Program-made: the position numbers and the translations under genes
The notes under the pieces: generated by a model
The model's input: the letters and a program-made list of their open reading frames with translations, nothing else
Databases searched by the model: none
Told to the model about the DNA's origin: nothing
Shown: positions 24,001 to 33,945 of the stretch, one piece after another
Layout of the letters: every line of letters starts with the position of its first letter
Numbering within the stretch: position 1 is the stretch's first letter
NCBI GenBank assembly: GCA_004352715.1
Contig: SCFE01000095.1
Location: 49,164 to 113,163, forward strand
DNA length: 64,000 nt
Direction: 5' to 3'
Source: Hofstenia miamia
Taxonomy: Eukaryota > Xenacoelomorpha > Acoela

Positions 24001-25428
24001 CTCAATGAAATATGCGGTAAAGTATAATTGGTTATTATACAATTCCTCTCTTTATGATACTCAATCAACATTAAGTGATGCGTTTTTGTTGCCAAGTTGT
24101 AGTCAACAGTTTTTCATTTAATGTTTTCTTATTGTACATTTCTTTGTTGAAACAATTATTTCAATGCTGGCATTAATACATATTCTTCCGTATAATAGAT
24201 AAAGCGCTTTCAATTCTGTTAATATTTCCTTAACAATAATCCATTCTCAAACAATCATGATTTTTTGTTCAATTGTTTTCTTATGCCTTTACTTCTGTTA
24301 TTATTAGAGATAAATTGTAACTTGAAGAAATACTTTACCCTAAAGAATGGGCTTTCGCTTCTACTATTTTATTCAGTGTTTTGACCTGTCTACAAATTCT
24401 ACTTTTGGTGCGTTGAATGTGTTGCCTTGTCTACATGTGATAAGATGGATTTATATTGGTTACTTGTATACGTCACTACTCTCACATGGACTTCTCTTGT
24501 CTTATTGCATATACTTTTTATCAAACCAACACACTTCAGTAATCAAGATGTTGGCAAGCTCCTATTTATCAATTAATATAGAGCCGGGTCGGATGGATTC
24601 ATCAGGAGTCGGATTTTGATGAACGAAGTCATTGTTTTACTTATTTTTTTTAGTTTATTACATAAGCCACTTTACCCAATTTTAAATATCAATTTCTCCA
24701 TGCATTTACATATCGTTCTAACAAACTTAAGTTGTGATATTAAAAAATCTTTGATTTTTATTCAATGAAAAATACACCTTTTCATGGCTAAAACTCTACA
24801 ATGTGTATGTAGGAAATCTACTTTCTGCATCCTTCTAATAATTGAACTCAATTATAGAACGGGTTTATTATTGCAGTCAGTAATAAGCTATTTATCTTAT
24901 CAATTCCGATTGCACCAATTTCCTATAAGACCACCCTTGTCAACTATTTTCACACACAGTGGCATCGTTTTATATTGTAATTATTAAAGTTTTAAAATTG
25001 GTCAATATCATTTGGTTTTGTATATTTCGCAATTTTTATTTGTCGCAGAAGAGATAATTGTATGGGTAATATCAAGTCTAATTTAAGCCCATTATAAACT
25101 TGCATAAAGTAAATGCTTAAAAATCGTTAGCTATTAATTATTGTGTTCGACGGCAGATGTTCTTTCACACTAACGTATAATAAAATAATCATAAATTGAG
25201 CAAATGTTTGCTTAGGTATAAACGCATATTTTTTAAATTTGAAATAATTTCAAATGTTGTTTAGAATATGATGCCATGAAGGTATGTTTGCGCCTCCGAG
25301 ATAATGGATTGTTGGCCAAACCCACTCATGATCATATCATTCGATTGGCTCCTCCACTGGTCATCACGAAAGAGGAAATTTCCGAGTGTGCAGCCATTAT
25401 TAGAAACACGATCCAATCGTTTCTATAA
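11290..25428 (+). CDS. OAT: Ornithine aminotransferase, mitochondrial (7 coding exons)
   Basis: PLP enzyme of the mitochondrial matrix that converts ornithine plus 2-oxoglutarate to glutamate-5-semialdehyde plus glutamate, linking arginine/ornithine with proline and glutamate. CDS joins 11290-11446, 13684-13908, 13992-14215, 14812-15063, 16004-16117, 20096-20240 and 25265-25428; all introns are GT..AG and every phase matches, giving 426 residues (animal OATs are about 440). The N-terminus ([20 protein letters not shown]) is Arg/Lys/Ser-rich without acids, as in a matrix-targeting peptide. Mature motifs: [52 protein letters not shown] with the PLP-contacting Asp249, LLGKALSGG with the PLP-binding Lys278, [25 protein letters not shown], and [13 protein letters not shown]. 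The key residues are intact, so it is probably functional. Introns 1, 5 and 6 are bloated with transposons. A 5' UTR exon may exist upstream. Confidence 0.96.
12017..12053. repeat. TA microsatellite
   Basis: Uninterrupted (AT)n tract in OAT intron 1, next to the mariner-like relic. Confidence 0.97.
12055..12431. repeat. Repeated mariner segment around a gap
   Basis: A segment containing AACCGTCGTTTTAACGGCAT occurs three times, at about 12084, 12224 and 12328. The first two copies are nearly identical and flank an N gap (12144-12184) with TA repeat on both sides. The third has a few substitutions and is followed by the same downstream bases. This is partial tandem duplication of the transposase relic, perhaps partly assembly-made. 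Confidence 0.8.
12060..13026 (-). pseudogene. Tc1/mariner-superfamily transposase relic
   Basis: Minus strand, in OAT intron 1. The N-terminal helix-turn-helix part is readable at 12823-13026 (starts [20 protein letters not shown]). It continues in another frame at 12720-12840 with a second helix pattern ending SQPYI. At 12277-12489 it has a [16 protein letters not shown] block like the VMVWGGVSPxGKTPLFFV region of mariner/maT transposases, where the second catalytic Asp should follow. Several frame changes and an internal triplication show decay. Superfamily level only; TIRs were not identified. Confidence 0.65.
13684..13908 (+). CDS. OAT: OAT exon 2 (residues 53-128)
   Basis: Follows CCCAATTAG. 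Encodes [30 protein letters not shown] and [12 protein letters not shown]. Donor GTAAAT. Confidence 0.95.
13992..14215 (+). CDS. OAT: OAT exon 3 (residues 128-202)
   Basis: Short 83-bp intron before it. Encodes [20 protein letters not shown] and the [15 protein letters not shown] block. Phase 0 donor GTATTC. In human OAT the residue after GVEAGE is Thr; here GVEAVET keeps the Glu/Thr frame. Confidence 0.95.
14812..15063 (+). CDS. OAT: OAT exon 4 (residues 203-286, PLP site)
   Basis: Encodes [29 protein letters not shown] and LLGKALSGG, including Asp249 and Lys278. Acceptor TTTCTTTAG, donor GTAAGA. Confidence 0.96.
15090..15300 (-). pseudogene. Possible retropepsin fragment
   Basis: Minus-strand translation from 15256 carries [19 protein letters not shown] and [20 protein letters not shown], resembling the flap region of LTR-element aspartic proteases. 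The Asp-Thr-Gly motif expected just upstream is not preserved. It lies in OAT intron 4, against a TA tract. Confidence 0.4.
15299..15518. repeat. TA microsatellite with assembly gap
   Basis: (TA)n tract on both sides of N 15318-15497, in OAT intron 4. Confidence 0.97.
15543..15800. repeat. Degenerate repeats of a TACTTAGCGGTA motif
   Basis: TACTTAGCGGTA or a close variant occurs at 15543, 15575, 15714, 15735 and 15768. TATATATTTTTTTCA recurs at about 15683 and 15781. A perfect palindrome CCTAAAAATTTTTAGG lies at about 15594-15609. Looks like a decayed tandem array or the end of an unknown element in OAT intron 4. Confidence 0.65.
16004..16117 (+). CDS. OAT: OAT exon 5 (residues 287-324)
   Basis: Encodes [20 protein letters not shown] and STFGGNP. 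Donor GTAAGT, acceptor CAGTTTAG. Confidence 0.95.
16240..17830 (-). mobile_element. hAT transposon (1.59 kb) with TIRs and target duplication
   Basis: In OAT intron 5. The left end reads CAGGGTTGCATATGGAAATG; the right end, read inward, CAGGCTTGCATATGGAAATG, so 19 of 20 terminal bases match as inverted repeats. Flanking 8-mers are TGTCTTCG (16232-16239) and TATCTTCA (17831-17838), 6 of 8 identical, fitting an aged 8-bp hAT target-site duplication. Inside, the minus strand at 16855-17043 resembles the hAT C-terminal dimerisation region ([20 protein letters not shown] then [10 protein letters not shown]). No full transposase is present, so this is a non-autonomous or decayed copy. Confidence 0.85.
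17839..19690. other. OAT intron 5 remainder; nothing recognised
   Basis: AT-rich intron with a (TA)n tract at 19049-19071. No domain, RNA gene or extra exon was recognised. Confidence 0.5.
19690..20000 (+). repeat. Possible diverged relative of the 39.1/55.2-kb repeat
   Basis: The stretch near 19915-19975 (ATTCAATG..TTTTCAGCAAAATT..GTACCTTGAAGTGCTT) is similar to 39165-39225 (ATTCAATG..TTTTCAGTAAAATT..GCACCTTGAGGTGTTT). The similarity is local and was judged by eye only. Confidence 0.35.
20096..20240 (+). CDS. OAT: OAT exon 6 (residues 325-373)
   Basis: Encodes [15 protein letters not shown] and [18 protein letters not shown]. Donor GTGAAG. Preceded by a 3.98-kb intron with a hAT element. 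Confidence 0.95.
20460..20887 (-). repeat. Dispersed repeat, copy A (left part)
   Basis: Homologous to 32560-33150. Shared landmarks: TTTCACTGTTTTGAGTGCTT / TTTCTCTGTTTAGAGTGCTT, GACCAG, and TGCGGCAATAT / TGCGACAATAT. The minus strand is open in pieces (20530-20754), suggesting an old protein-coding transposon, but I cannot name the protein. Copy A is interrupted at about 20887 by a LINE tail. Confidence 0.65.
20888..21460 (+). mobile_element. Non-LTR retrotransposon 3' end
   Basis: Plus strand, frameshifted. The translation in pieces resembles the end of a CR1/L2/Jockey-type [25 protein letters not shown], then [20 protein letters not shown] and [12 protein letters not shown]. It ends with AATAAAGTCATTCATTATTA and ATT repeats at 21432-21458, the microsatellite-like tail used by such LINEs instead of poly(A). 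It is GC-richer than its surroundings. It is a 5'-truncated insertion inside the repeat to its left and right. Confidence 0.7.
21462..21545 (-). repeat. Dispersed repeat, copy A (right part)
   Basis: Contains GCCAAAAAG..TTTGAGCC..GACCCG.ATGACCCGGTGA, which parallels 33190-33232 (GCCATTTTTTGGCTCATTTGACCCG..) at the end of copy B. This supports a single repeat split by the LINE. Alignment by eye. Confidence 0.4.
21969..21992. repeat. TA microsatellite
   Basis: (AT)n tract directly before the Tc1-like relic; Tc1 elements insert at TA. Confidence 0.95.
21992..23050 (-). pseudogene. Tc1-like transposase relic
   Basis: Minus strand, in OAT intron 6. The N-terminal DNA-binding half is open at 22630-22971 and contains the hook and second helix-turn-helix pattern ([38 protein letters not shown]). 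Downstream, [15 protein letters not shown] (about 22390-22430) matches the DNAP region holding the second Asp of the DDE triad. [17 protein letters not shown] (about 22270-22340) matches the PDLNPIEN block with the third acidic residue. Stops and frameshifts are frequent. CATGCTGGCCATAATATTAC at 21992 resembles a Tc1 terminal repeat; the opposite end was not found. Confidence 0.8.
23060..25264. other. OAT intron 6, distal part; nothing recognised
   Basis: AT-rich intron. CCGGGTCGGAT-type strings at about 23110 and 24583 may be ends of decayed transposons. No exon fits between OAT exons 6 and 7, because the phases already match. Confidence 0.5.
25265..25428 (+). CDS. OAT: OAT exon 7 (residues 373-426, stop)
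   Basis: Encodes [37 protein letters not shown] and the C-terminus SFL, stop TAA at 25426-25428. Preceded by a 5.0-kb intron. Confidence 0.95.
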
Positions 25429-25645
25429 ATATTTATGTATTCTTTATTGCAATATAATTGCAATTCATATTTAAATGGGAATATATTGTTATAAACCTAT
25501 ATGTCTCTTTCTCCGTTAATATATATTATCTGGAGTTGTAGACTTTTGGGTTTTCCTTTCGGAAATTATAATGGTATTATATTATTATTACGAACTTTTA
25601 CTAATTCAAGGAATAGAGATCGTTTAGTAGGTCGATTTAACTTCG

Positions 25646-25651
25646 AATAAA
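25646..25651 (+). terminator. Possible OAT polyadenylation signal
   Basis: AATAAA about 220 bp after the OAT stop. In such AT-rich DNA this hexamer is common, so support is modest. Confidence 0.35.
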
Positions 25652-26820
25652 ATCTAGTGGAAATTTTTTTTTACCAATCCTTTCATGAAACCTTCATCAG
25701 ATATTTAGTTTCTAAATAAAATAATTTGGGATTTAGACTTGCACCACAGAGATGTGTTAGTTTTCGCATTTTTTTTTCAATTTAGCATTCAGTTGTATAT
25801 ATATTTTTTTAAGTCTAGTTCTGATATTTCCAAAACTACTGCGTACAATACTCTAATATACCATGTTATGTATTATGTTAGGGATCTGTATACGGATAAA
25901 TTATGCCACAATTATAAACAGATCATTCAATGTCTGTGTTATTAGAAAATCATTCAATGTCTGTGTAAGCAACCTTTCGTCCTTGATGTGAACTCGATAA
26001 TATTCGAATGCATTTTTTAGTAGTGATTCAAATACTTTTATAACGATTTTGTTCCGCCATTTTCAACAACTGACCACGTTTTATAACCAGAACATTCGCC
26101 TTCGTGAAATACGCAGCTGTTCGTCTCCCTTTTGTGTAAATTTAATTTAAATTTTTCTACATTTATTTTGCAAAATGAATTGTGCTTAAACGCGTCTCCA
26201 TTGCTGAAAACTTGTTTCCATTTTATTGGAACCTGGAATGTTGGAAATACTCTTCAATTTCTTTTCCTGCCCTTATTCATTAACATACCTTTAAGCCAAT
26301 TCTTAGGCTTTCTTTCCGTGTATATTAAAACCTTTATTGTGCGGCTTTGCTCGCCGCATGGTAAAATTTCGATTTTAAATTTAATTGACTTGACCGAATT
26401 TATATATAGATTAATGTTTAACTACTATGTGAATCATTTCAGAAAATGCAATATTTTATAACCCAGATTTCTAGAAAATCGAAATTAATAACTTTATGCA
26501 TATTGAAAGATGGTGATATGTTTTTCTGTAACTTCAAATTTAATTGATAAAATTTTGACCTCTGATGACTCATAGTGTTTTTCCTCTGTGATGTAGAGAT
26601 GTGTCTTATGATAAACAATATTTATTTAGTGATTTTCATAAGATAAAAATTATATTGTCCTACAGACCTAGTGCTCTTGCAGTGTAGATTTTCATGTTCA
26701 CACAATAACATTACATTTTGTATGATTTATAAATAAATATTCATTTTAAAATGAACGACAAATTTTAACTGATATACATAATTTGTCATTAAGTATATAT
26801 ACACCATAGTCTTAATCATT
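25652..26820. other. OAT-PAK1IP1 intergenic region
   Basis: About 1.4 kb separate the OAT stop from the next start codon. No promoter element can be assigned with confidence. TTTGTTTCAG at 26821-26830 could be a 5' UTR splice acceptor. Confidence 0.5.
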
Positions 26821-26835
26821 TTTGTTTCAGAAAGA

Positions 26836-26980
26836 ATGCGCATCTATGTAGGAACATACGAAAGATTTGTTCTTGGATATGAATTTAAAACAGATGAAAA
26901 TGAGGAGTATGCCTGCGAAGAGCTTTTTACGAATAACTCCTCCCTTGGAATAGTAAAAACCGTCGCAGTTAGTCAATCAG
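26836..26980 (+). CDS. PAK1IP1: PAK1IP1 exon 1 (residues 1-49)
   Basis: Starts at the ATG in AAAGAATGCG after a pyrimidine-rich TTTCAG. Ends after the first base of a Gly codon, before GTTTAC. Confidence 0.9.
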
Positions 26981-29900
26981 GTTTACTTTTATGCAACTAC
27001 ATTGTACTTTTAGGTCATGAATCGCATTATATAAGCCTATCCGAATTCAGCTAGGTAAAGAATTTTAGAATCATGGTTTATAAGGAATATATTCTCATTC
27101 ATCAAAAACTCTTAAAAATCAATAAAATCGTGTAACCTATTTATCTTCAAGTGCAATTCCTGCATTCACACAAAGTTGAGAAATGTCTCACGTGATGAAT
27201 TTTCAATTTTAGACAATTTCAGTCTTTAATATTGCAGGCGGGTGCAGCTAAGTTTATTTTGTGATTCTAAGAGTCGTAATTTTTATATTCTCATTACATG
27301 TTTTAAGGAAAAATGTTAGCTGCTGGTGGTACTGATGAAATGGTGTGGCTTTTTGATCTGAAACGAAACCAAGAACTTGGCAATGTAATTCCTCAGTGTG
27401 GCACAATACTCAAACTTCAGTTTTGTGATTCAGATCACACTCTCATAGCTGCTAGCTCTGACGGCTTGGTTGTCATTGACACAAAGAGTTGGTCTTGTGT
27501 TAAAAATTTCCCAATCGTCAATTTGTTGGATACCGCTATTCACCATTCAAATCGACTAGCCGTTACTGCAGATGGTAGTCGCTTTCTTCGAACTTGGAAT
27601 CTTTGTAAAGGGTCGCAAATACACAGGTCATTATTGTTTTTTGCAATATACATTTTTATTCATTTTACTTACTGATCGAATTTTAAACATATTTTAGTGG
27701 GGTTTTGCCAAGGGTATATACAATTTTGTAAACCATAAGTTACACTCTTGCTATTTACAAAGAGTCCATCCTTGCTCAATCAATTTAGTATTTGAAATCA
27801 CTGTTTATCATAATCCTACGGTTGAAACATTCTCATCAAATTCATGAGCGCTTAGAGGGCATGAATTATTTGGTACAATAATGTTGCATCATGCATTGCC
27901 CCCTAGTGAGATTTGATAATCTAATCTTTTTAACTTTTGAAGTCACTTGCCGCGATTCACAGTTCAACATCAGAAAAATGGCGAGTGTAATTCAATGTAA
28001 GAAGGTCTCTCTGAGGATATTGGCTAAAAAAACTCTTGAAAATTTTTTGTGAGAAATCAAAGTGAAAAGCATACAATTGATTTTAGCAAAGCGATTCTAC
28101 ATAATTCCTCTGAAATTTTCNNNNNNNNNNNNNNNNNNNNNATCCTACGGTTGAAACATTCTCATCAAATTCATGAGCGCTTAGAGGGCATGAATTATTT
28201 GGTACAATAATGTTGCATCATGCATTGCCCCCTAGTGAGATTTGATAATCTAATCTTTTTAACTTTTGAAGTCACTTGCCGCGATTCACAGTTCAACATC
28301 AGAAAAATGGCGAGTGTAATTCAATGTAAGAAGGTCTCTCTGAGGATATTGGCTAAAAAAACTCTTGAAAATTTTTTGTGAGAAATCAAAGTGAAAAGCA
28401 TACAATTGATTTTAGCAAAGCGATTCTACATAATTCCTCTGAAATTTTCCAACTTCTCTGGAAACCAGAAATTTAAAATTCTATGCAGCAATCTCGCATG
28501 CGGGATTACTGGAAAGACCGGATTATTAGTTCAATCTGTGAAATAAAGCTCGGAATAAATAAGAAATATATATTCTTTGTCTGTAAAAATGGTTCCTAAT
28601 GTAAATTGAAACTCTTGATTCGTGTGTAAAAGATGAATGCTATATTATATAATTAATGTAGACTTACATTATTTGAAGCAATTACTTCAACACACAATAT
28701 TTTTCTTCAATTAGAATCTTTTGTCAATTGACGGAATGATAATTGTTATAGGGAAACTTTTAAGAAAGCTATCAACTTATTAAGTGATACGTTTTTGTTT
28801 TTGACCTGTTTTTAAAATTCACATGTATATAATCAACTTCTGTACAAATTTGTTGTGCATTTTGTAAATGAGATTTTTCACATTTAAAATCAGTGCTATT
28901 TTTTTCAATTTGTATTTGAATACTCAACATCAAAATTGTTTCTTTGAACGTGTCATTAACACGTTTCTTGCTAAAATTTGTCTACAAACTAGCACATGAA
29001 AAATTCTACATAACTATTTACTTATGCACTATTAATTAAAGGCAGTTGTAAAAATAGTACGACCACACATTGAGTTTATTATCTATCCCCAATAATGTTT
29101 GCTTATTCAATAAAAGATGTTTGACTTTTTCAGATTTTGTATCAATACTTAATTCGTTCCATAATATTGAACAAGTCGAGGCCAAGATGTCACATGATGA
29201 CCTTAGTTCTATTATTGATTGATATTTGTCAATATAATTAAGTGTGCTAGATGCTCAGTTAAAACTTTTTGATAGTGTATTGTTTTTGCGGTGTGATATT
29301 TCTAAAAAAAATGCAGAGTAATTAAGTTGACTTGGGACAAATAAATTAATTATTTGTACATGTAATGGTAAAATATTTAACTCCAGATGCCATTTTTTAA
29401 TTTTTGGGAAAGAAAATAATGAAATTTTAAGGCATTTTCTACTACTACTACTCTTAGATAATTTACGCATGTATTTTGAGTAATTTCGTTATTACGAAAA
29501 TTGTTTAATATTTTCAGATGTCTTTCTCTTTTTTAAATGAAAATATGATTAATTGAGCTTTTTCAGAATTGATTTTTGTTTTGCTACAATTGACATATAA
29601 CGAGATTTCCAATATCTTTTGCAAAATGTTCAGTTTGAAACGGAGTAATAGCTTCAGGACAACCTGAAGGAAGCAGTAATGAAATTAAGGATTTTTTCTA
29701 TTCCAAAATTGATAGGTTCTTCCACCATAAAACTTCCTGAGAAATATGGAATTGCCAAAAGCTTTTGCCTAATAATAACACGCTATTAACCAGGATCACC
29801 ATGTTAATATCACAGGCACTGGTCGGAAATGGCTGATTGGTAATCTCATTATATATCCGTTGGCTTTGACTGCATTTGCATAAGCTTGTTCGGCTGATTA

Positions 29901-32900
29901 TTCACAATGGATCTACTAATTGCGAGTAGAAAAAGAATTTCGTAATGTTAGGGTTGTGCACGATACACCAAGATGAGAGAAGTGAATTTCATCCTTGTCC
30001 AGTAGTTCAGAATTTACAATGCGAGTTGAAAAAAGAAGACGAATTACTGTGAAGATTTGAATCATGCCATACAGAAAATGATCTCAATATATTTCATCAA
30101 TTAGAACCTTTAGTTTTGCGTTGAACATTTGAGTATTGGTAGTGCTTAGAGCATCAATGAGACTGATGTTATTGACGACTGAGTTTGTTTTTTGGAAACT
30201 GTGAGATCTTGTTTGTGAAATGCTAGCTGTCGTGTCCAGCATAGTAGAAGATTGTAAGATCGCAAGTGTTTCATAATGCTGGCCTCAATGACTATAGTAG
30301 ATGTAGCGGGTTTGATAGATTTGTGACCTTTTGGACATGGGCTCTTATTTGAAGAAGACGACTAACGGAAGGAGTATTTCCAATCCAGTATTTCGTGGTG
30401 TTGGTGATATCATTGGAAAAGAGTGATAGCTAAGAGATGAGAAAGTTTCTGAGAGGGTCAACTTTTAGTATTTGATAAAGAAGTAGTGGGTACTGTTGTT
30501 GACATTTTTACGTGTTTGACATTGACTTTGATATTCAGATCGGGATTGAGTTGAAATATCAGACAGAGAGCCCGTCGGAAAGGAAGAGCTTCAGCTGCTG
30601 TTTATTTTTTTGCATTCAATAAATGTAATTGCCTCATCCAGGGAGGTTATGCCGCAGATTTAAATTTTACAATTTTTGTGTTAAGGTTGTATTTTTAAAT
30701 TAAAAATATCACTATCAAGAAATGGTCTAAACATTTTTATTGATTATAAAATCCGAAGAAATTTAAAGTCATTTGCATTCAGTCAACCCTCCTATGGCAT
30801 CTATTTTACTGCTATTAAGCATTATTTTCTTCACAACATTTTCAGCCCATAATTTGCAATTTTGATAAAATAATTATTCATAACTGAATCCGATGAACCC
30901 GTCTGTCGTGAGAAGTTTCACTATGTGTGCAATCTCTAGATATCTTGGACTAAGATCACATTTTTATATCCAAAACATGATTTCCTGAACAGCATGCAGT
31001 AGTGTTGCTTAAAACTGGGGAAAGTTTGAATTATTTTCAAAGAAACTTGACAGTAAATTACAACCTTCCTTTGCCTTGAATTTTGCAGCAATTTACTTTT
31101 CGGCTTTCCACCAATTCATACAAGTGGTCTTTTGAAATAATGACATAGCCACTACATGAAAGAATCCTTAAATCAAAGATCGATTTGCAGATTTCAACTA
31201 AGTAGTGTCACTATTTTTCGCACTTAATCCGAAATCTTATGATAGCAAGTCATCAAGCGACCACTTCAAACATTTAGCAACATTCTACGCGGGTGATACC
31301 AGCTCAGTGTCCGAAGCCATTGATGATTTTAATTCATTTCAAACCCTGTATTCACAATTAAAATTTACGGATGACATGGGGCCTGGTGAAGTTTTATCGT
31401 TCATGGGGGCTAATGACTAATCGATATTGCTTTCTCTAATTTAGCAGCAATGTACTCTATATATCTGTGTATACCGGTCACCTCAGCAACATGTGAAAGA
31501 AGTTTTAGCCGTCTAAAAATGATTAAAGGCTCTTTACGTTCAACAATGACTGAGGAGCGACTGTTTTCATTTGCCTGGCTGTCAATTGAACGGGATGTAG
31601 CCAATGGTATTGATGTTGGAAATATGGAAACGAACATGGAAGACATAGCACCTCAATTTCATTCATATTTACTTCTACTTATCTTTTATAAGCCTTTTAC
31701 CTTTTATTAAATCAATTTCTGTACTCTTCTACTACTGGTATTGTACCACTTTTCACGCTTTACATACAACTTTTTTTACTTAGAAGTATAGGCATAAAAA
31801 TGGTAACATTATTTGCTTATAGCGCAAATTAAAATAGCAGACTGCTAAGAAGGTAGTCCGAAATTGCATAACTGCTAAACTTTATGTGGATGATACTGGT
31901 ACTACTATTAAGTGGATTTATTAATTTTAAGAAAGGTTTTGAAAAAATTAATTCAAAAATGGTACAATTGATCAAGATTGAGAATTTACAAATTCATAAT
32001 TATTTACAACAATATTTAAGTAGTCTCTTACATCTTCAACGAATCTCCTATCAGTAATACTTGCAACGATGAGGAGTTTGAAAAGAAAATTTATCACAGC
32101 ACTTTTGAATTGACTCCAATCACTTTATTTCAGCAATGTAGGATTGCCATATGTTGAGAGAGGTAAAACGCATGTTTTATAAGAATGCAACTTTGCATGG
32201 ATAGACGTGTAAAAAGGAATATTTCTTTGTATAGTTATGAACGCTTTATTCGCTGATTACAGTATTGAGCATATATGTTTTGTCCAATTTCAAATCGCTG
32301 GCAATATATACTCCCAAATCTTTCATAAAACTTTGTTTTAGAATTGTATTTTCAGACATGTACAGATATCTTGACTTTTGCGAATTATTAAAATTTACAA
32401 ATAAACAAATGTACATTTCCATTAATAATTCTTAAAAAAATTATTTTTTGAAACTGGTTTTTTTGGTTAACCTTCCTCTTCATGTTTCAAAAAATTTTGA
32501 TGAAGCTTTGGAATTGCATGGTTCATCTTATTTTATAACCCGCAAATATGGGCTGCAATAGACAGAAATATAGCATAAGAAACAAAATGTTTATAAAGAA
32601 AAAGATACAAGAAAATATTAATGTAATATATAGTTATCAACTGTAAAAAACAGTTTCTCTGTTTAGAGTGCTTGTAAAATACGGCTCAATTCATCCTATT
32701 TTGACCAGGTTCTTCCCTATTTGGAAAATGGAGCTGGTTGCGACAATATCATACGGGCAACTTTAGCAAATCGAGGACATTGCTACGTAAAAGGTGTCCA
32801 AGCTCCTGTAGGTTCTCGTTCTTAAACATTTCTCATAACTTAGGCATGTACAATAGCAGTTGCTTTTCAATGTTAACAAATAGTCCGTTGTTCATAACTT

Positions 32901-33945
32901 TTCAAATGAACCAATTTTTCGTTTTTTTTTAACATGTAGGTAAGGATTTGGTGGCATCGGAATTTGTCTTCGTATGCTTAATGCAGCAAAATGGTTTTTT
33001 GTATAAAATTTCCAATACGTCATATGCTTAATTTACAGCAGCAATCTTATGATTTTCTGAAGGTTTGGCATGGGCCGATTACTTTGATGAATCCCAATTA
33101 AATATGATTTTTCTGTGAAGCATATGATTGTTTCCTATTACTTTGAGTCAAACTTGGCGCCGTTAATGTGAAGAACACAGTGAGATGTCCGCCATTTTTT
33201 GGCTCATTTGACCCGCGAATCGGATGAACCATAAACATGCCTGATGTATTGTTATTAGCATGTAAACAGCAAATTCAATAATTATAAAAGGTTTTGAGAT
33301 TTTTCTAAGAATGTCTTTCTCAACTATAATGTTGCTTCATAGCTTTTTCACAGTAAATGATTTTGATTTTGATGGTTTTATAAAAAGACTATTTCAGTTA
33401 ATTTTCTGAATTGTAATACACTTCATTTTCTCAGGAACAACATGAAAAATTTGTTTATTAAAATCTGATGTTTGAATGTAATAGAATTTTGATATAACCG
33501 TTAATAGTGTTCATTTATTTTGTTTAGTTTGCGGTTGAAATCTGGACCTACATTGGTGACTTGGTCTCCTTGCGGAACTATGTTGACTGTTATCTCAAAA
33601 TCCTACTTAGACTTCCGAAATATTGAAACAGGTGACCGAACAGCCGCAATTCAATTACCAGGTGCAGTGCATTGTGCTGAGTTCCTCTCCAAATCGTTAC
33701 TAATTTGCGGGTTAAGCGGCTCGAACAATCTTGTTTTGCTTTCAACTAGCGGTAAAGTTCTTTTTGAAATGGAAGCCCACAAAAATCGTACCAAAGCTAT
33801 CACAGTAATGAGTGAAACTCAATTCATTTCCGTTGGATCCGATGGATTTATAAAATTGTGGAAGTATGAAAACTCAAGCTTCAAACTGCTCACACAAGTC
33901 AACACTAAGTGTCGTTTGACCTCAGTTTGCGGAAAAATAACATGA
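26836..33945 (+). CDS. PAK1IP1: PAK1IP1/Mak11-like WD40 ribosome biogenesis protein (3 exons)
   Basis: WD-repeat nucleolar protein; its yeast counterpart Mak11 acts in 60S subunit assembly, and the vertebrate protein also binds PAK1. CDS joins 26836-26980, 27308-27626 and 33528-33945, with GT..AG introns and matching phases, 293 residues. Family signatures in order: an N-terminal MRIYVGTYERFVLGYEFK (vertebrate VAGCYEQ..FGF), KMLAAGGTDEMVWLFDL, TLIAASSDGLVVIDTKSW, TADGSRFLRTWNL (the RTWNL motif), LVTWSPCGTML, CAEFLSKSLL, EAHKNRTKAI, SVGSDGFIKLWKY and NTKCRLTSVCG. The Lys-rich C-terminal tail of vertebrate proteins (about 390 residues) is absent: the stop comes right after the conserved TxCRLT block. 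The start follows a possible UTR acceptor. Intron 2 is 5.9 kb, full of relics, and contains a probable assembly error. Confidence 0.92.
27308..27626 (+). CDS. PAK1IP1: PAK1IP1 exon 2 (residues 49-155)
   Basis: Follows TTTTAAG. Holds WD blocks ending in WLFDL, VVIDTKSW and LRTWNL. The donor is AG/GTCATT; the split Ser codon is completed by exon 3. Confidence 0.92.
27813..28449. other. Identical 308-bp sequence on both sides of a 21-N gap
   Basis: 27813-28120 and 28142-28449 read the same from ATCCTACGGTTGAAAC to CTCTGAAATTTTC and are separated only by N (28121-28141). This is the signature of two contig ends that overlap but were not merged. It lies in PAK1IP1 intron 2, so coding is unaffected. 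Confidence 0.92.
28790..29630 (-). pseudogene. LINE reverse transcriptase C-terminal relic 1
   Basis: Minus-strand pieces match the end of non-LTR RT ORFs. LRSSCDILASTCSILWNEL, then SIDTKSEKVKHLLLNKQ (about 29085-29190), has the W-N-x-L and final SxxxFKxxLKxxLL-like pattern. Upstream, LKKLN and SYFHLKKRK near 29530-29580 fit the region after the catalytic box. Broken by stops, in PAK1IP1 intron 2. Confidence 0.6.
29640..31150. other. PAK1IP1 intron 2, unresolved part
   Basis: No domain or exon recognised. The composition near 29930-30600 is less AT-rich than its surroundings and may be an old repeat. Confidence 0.45.
31160..31710 (+). pseudogene. hAT transposase C-terminal relic
   Basis: Plus strand. 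The second open piece (31450-31710) contains CIPVTSATCERSFSRLKMIK then GSLRSTMTEERLFSFAWLSI, the hAT dimerisation region (usually L-P-V-T-S-A-x-S-E-R-S-F) of the class with ZMYM/DUF4371-type proteins. The upstream piece (31205-31420) is in another frame, so the gene is broken. It differs in family from the hAT element in OAT intron 5. Confidence 0.85.
31980..32420 (-). pseudogene. LINE reverse transcriptase C-terminal relic 2
   Basis: Minus strand: SFMKDLGVYIASDLKLDKTY at about 32280-32340 is the KDLGVxxDxxLxFxxH block after the RT palm. Further on, LESIQKCCDKFSFQT (about 32080-32120) matches the LESVQRRFTKR block. Stops between them show decay. Confidence 0.75.
32560..33235 (-). repeat. Dispersed repeat, copy B
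   Basis: Homologous to the split copy A at 20460-20887 and 21462-21545, here without the LINE insertion. It ends near GACCCGCGAATCGGATGAAC. A short minus-strand protein-like match is shared by both copies but is not assignable to a family. Confidence 0.6.
33528..33945 (+). CDS. PAK1IP1: PAK1IP1 exon 3 (residues 155-293, stop)
   Basis: Follows TGTTTAG. Encodes LRLKSGPTLVTWSPCG through VGSDGFIKLWKY to RLTSVCGKIT and TGA. Confidence 0.93.
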
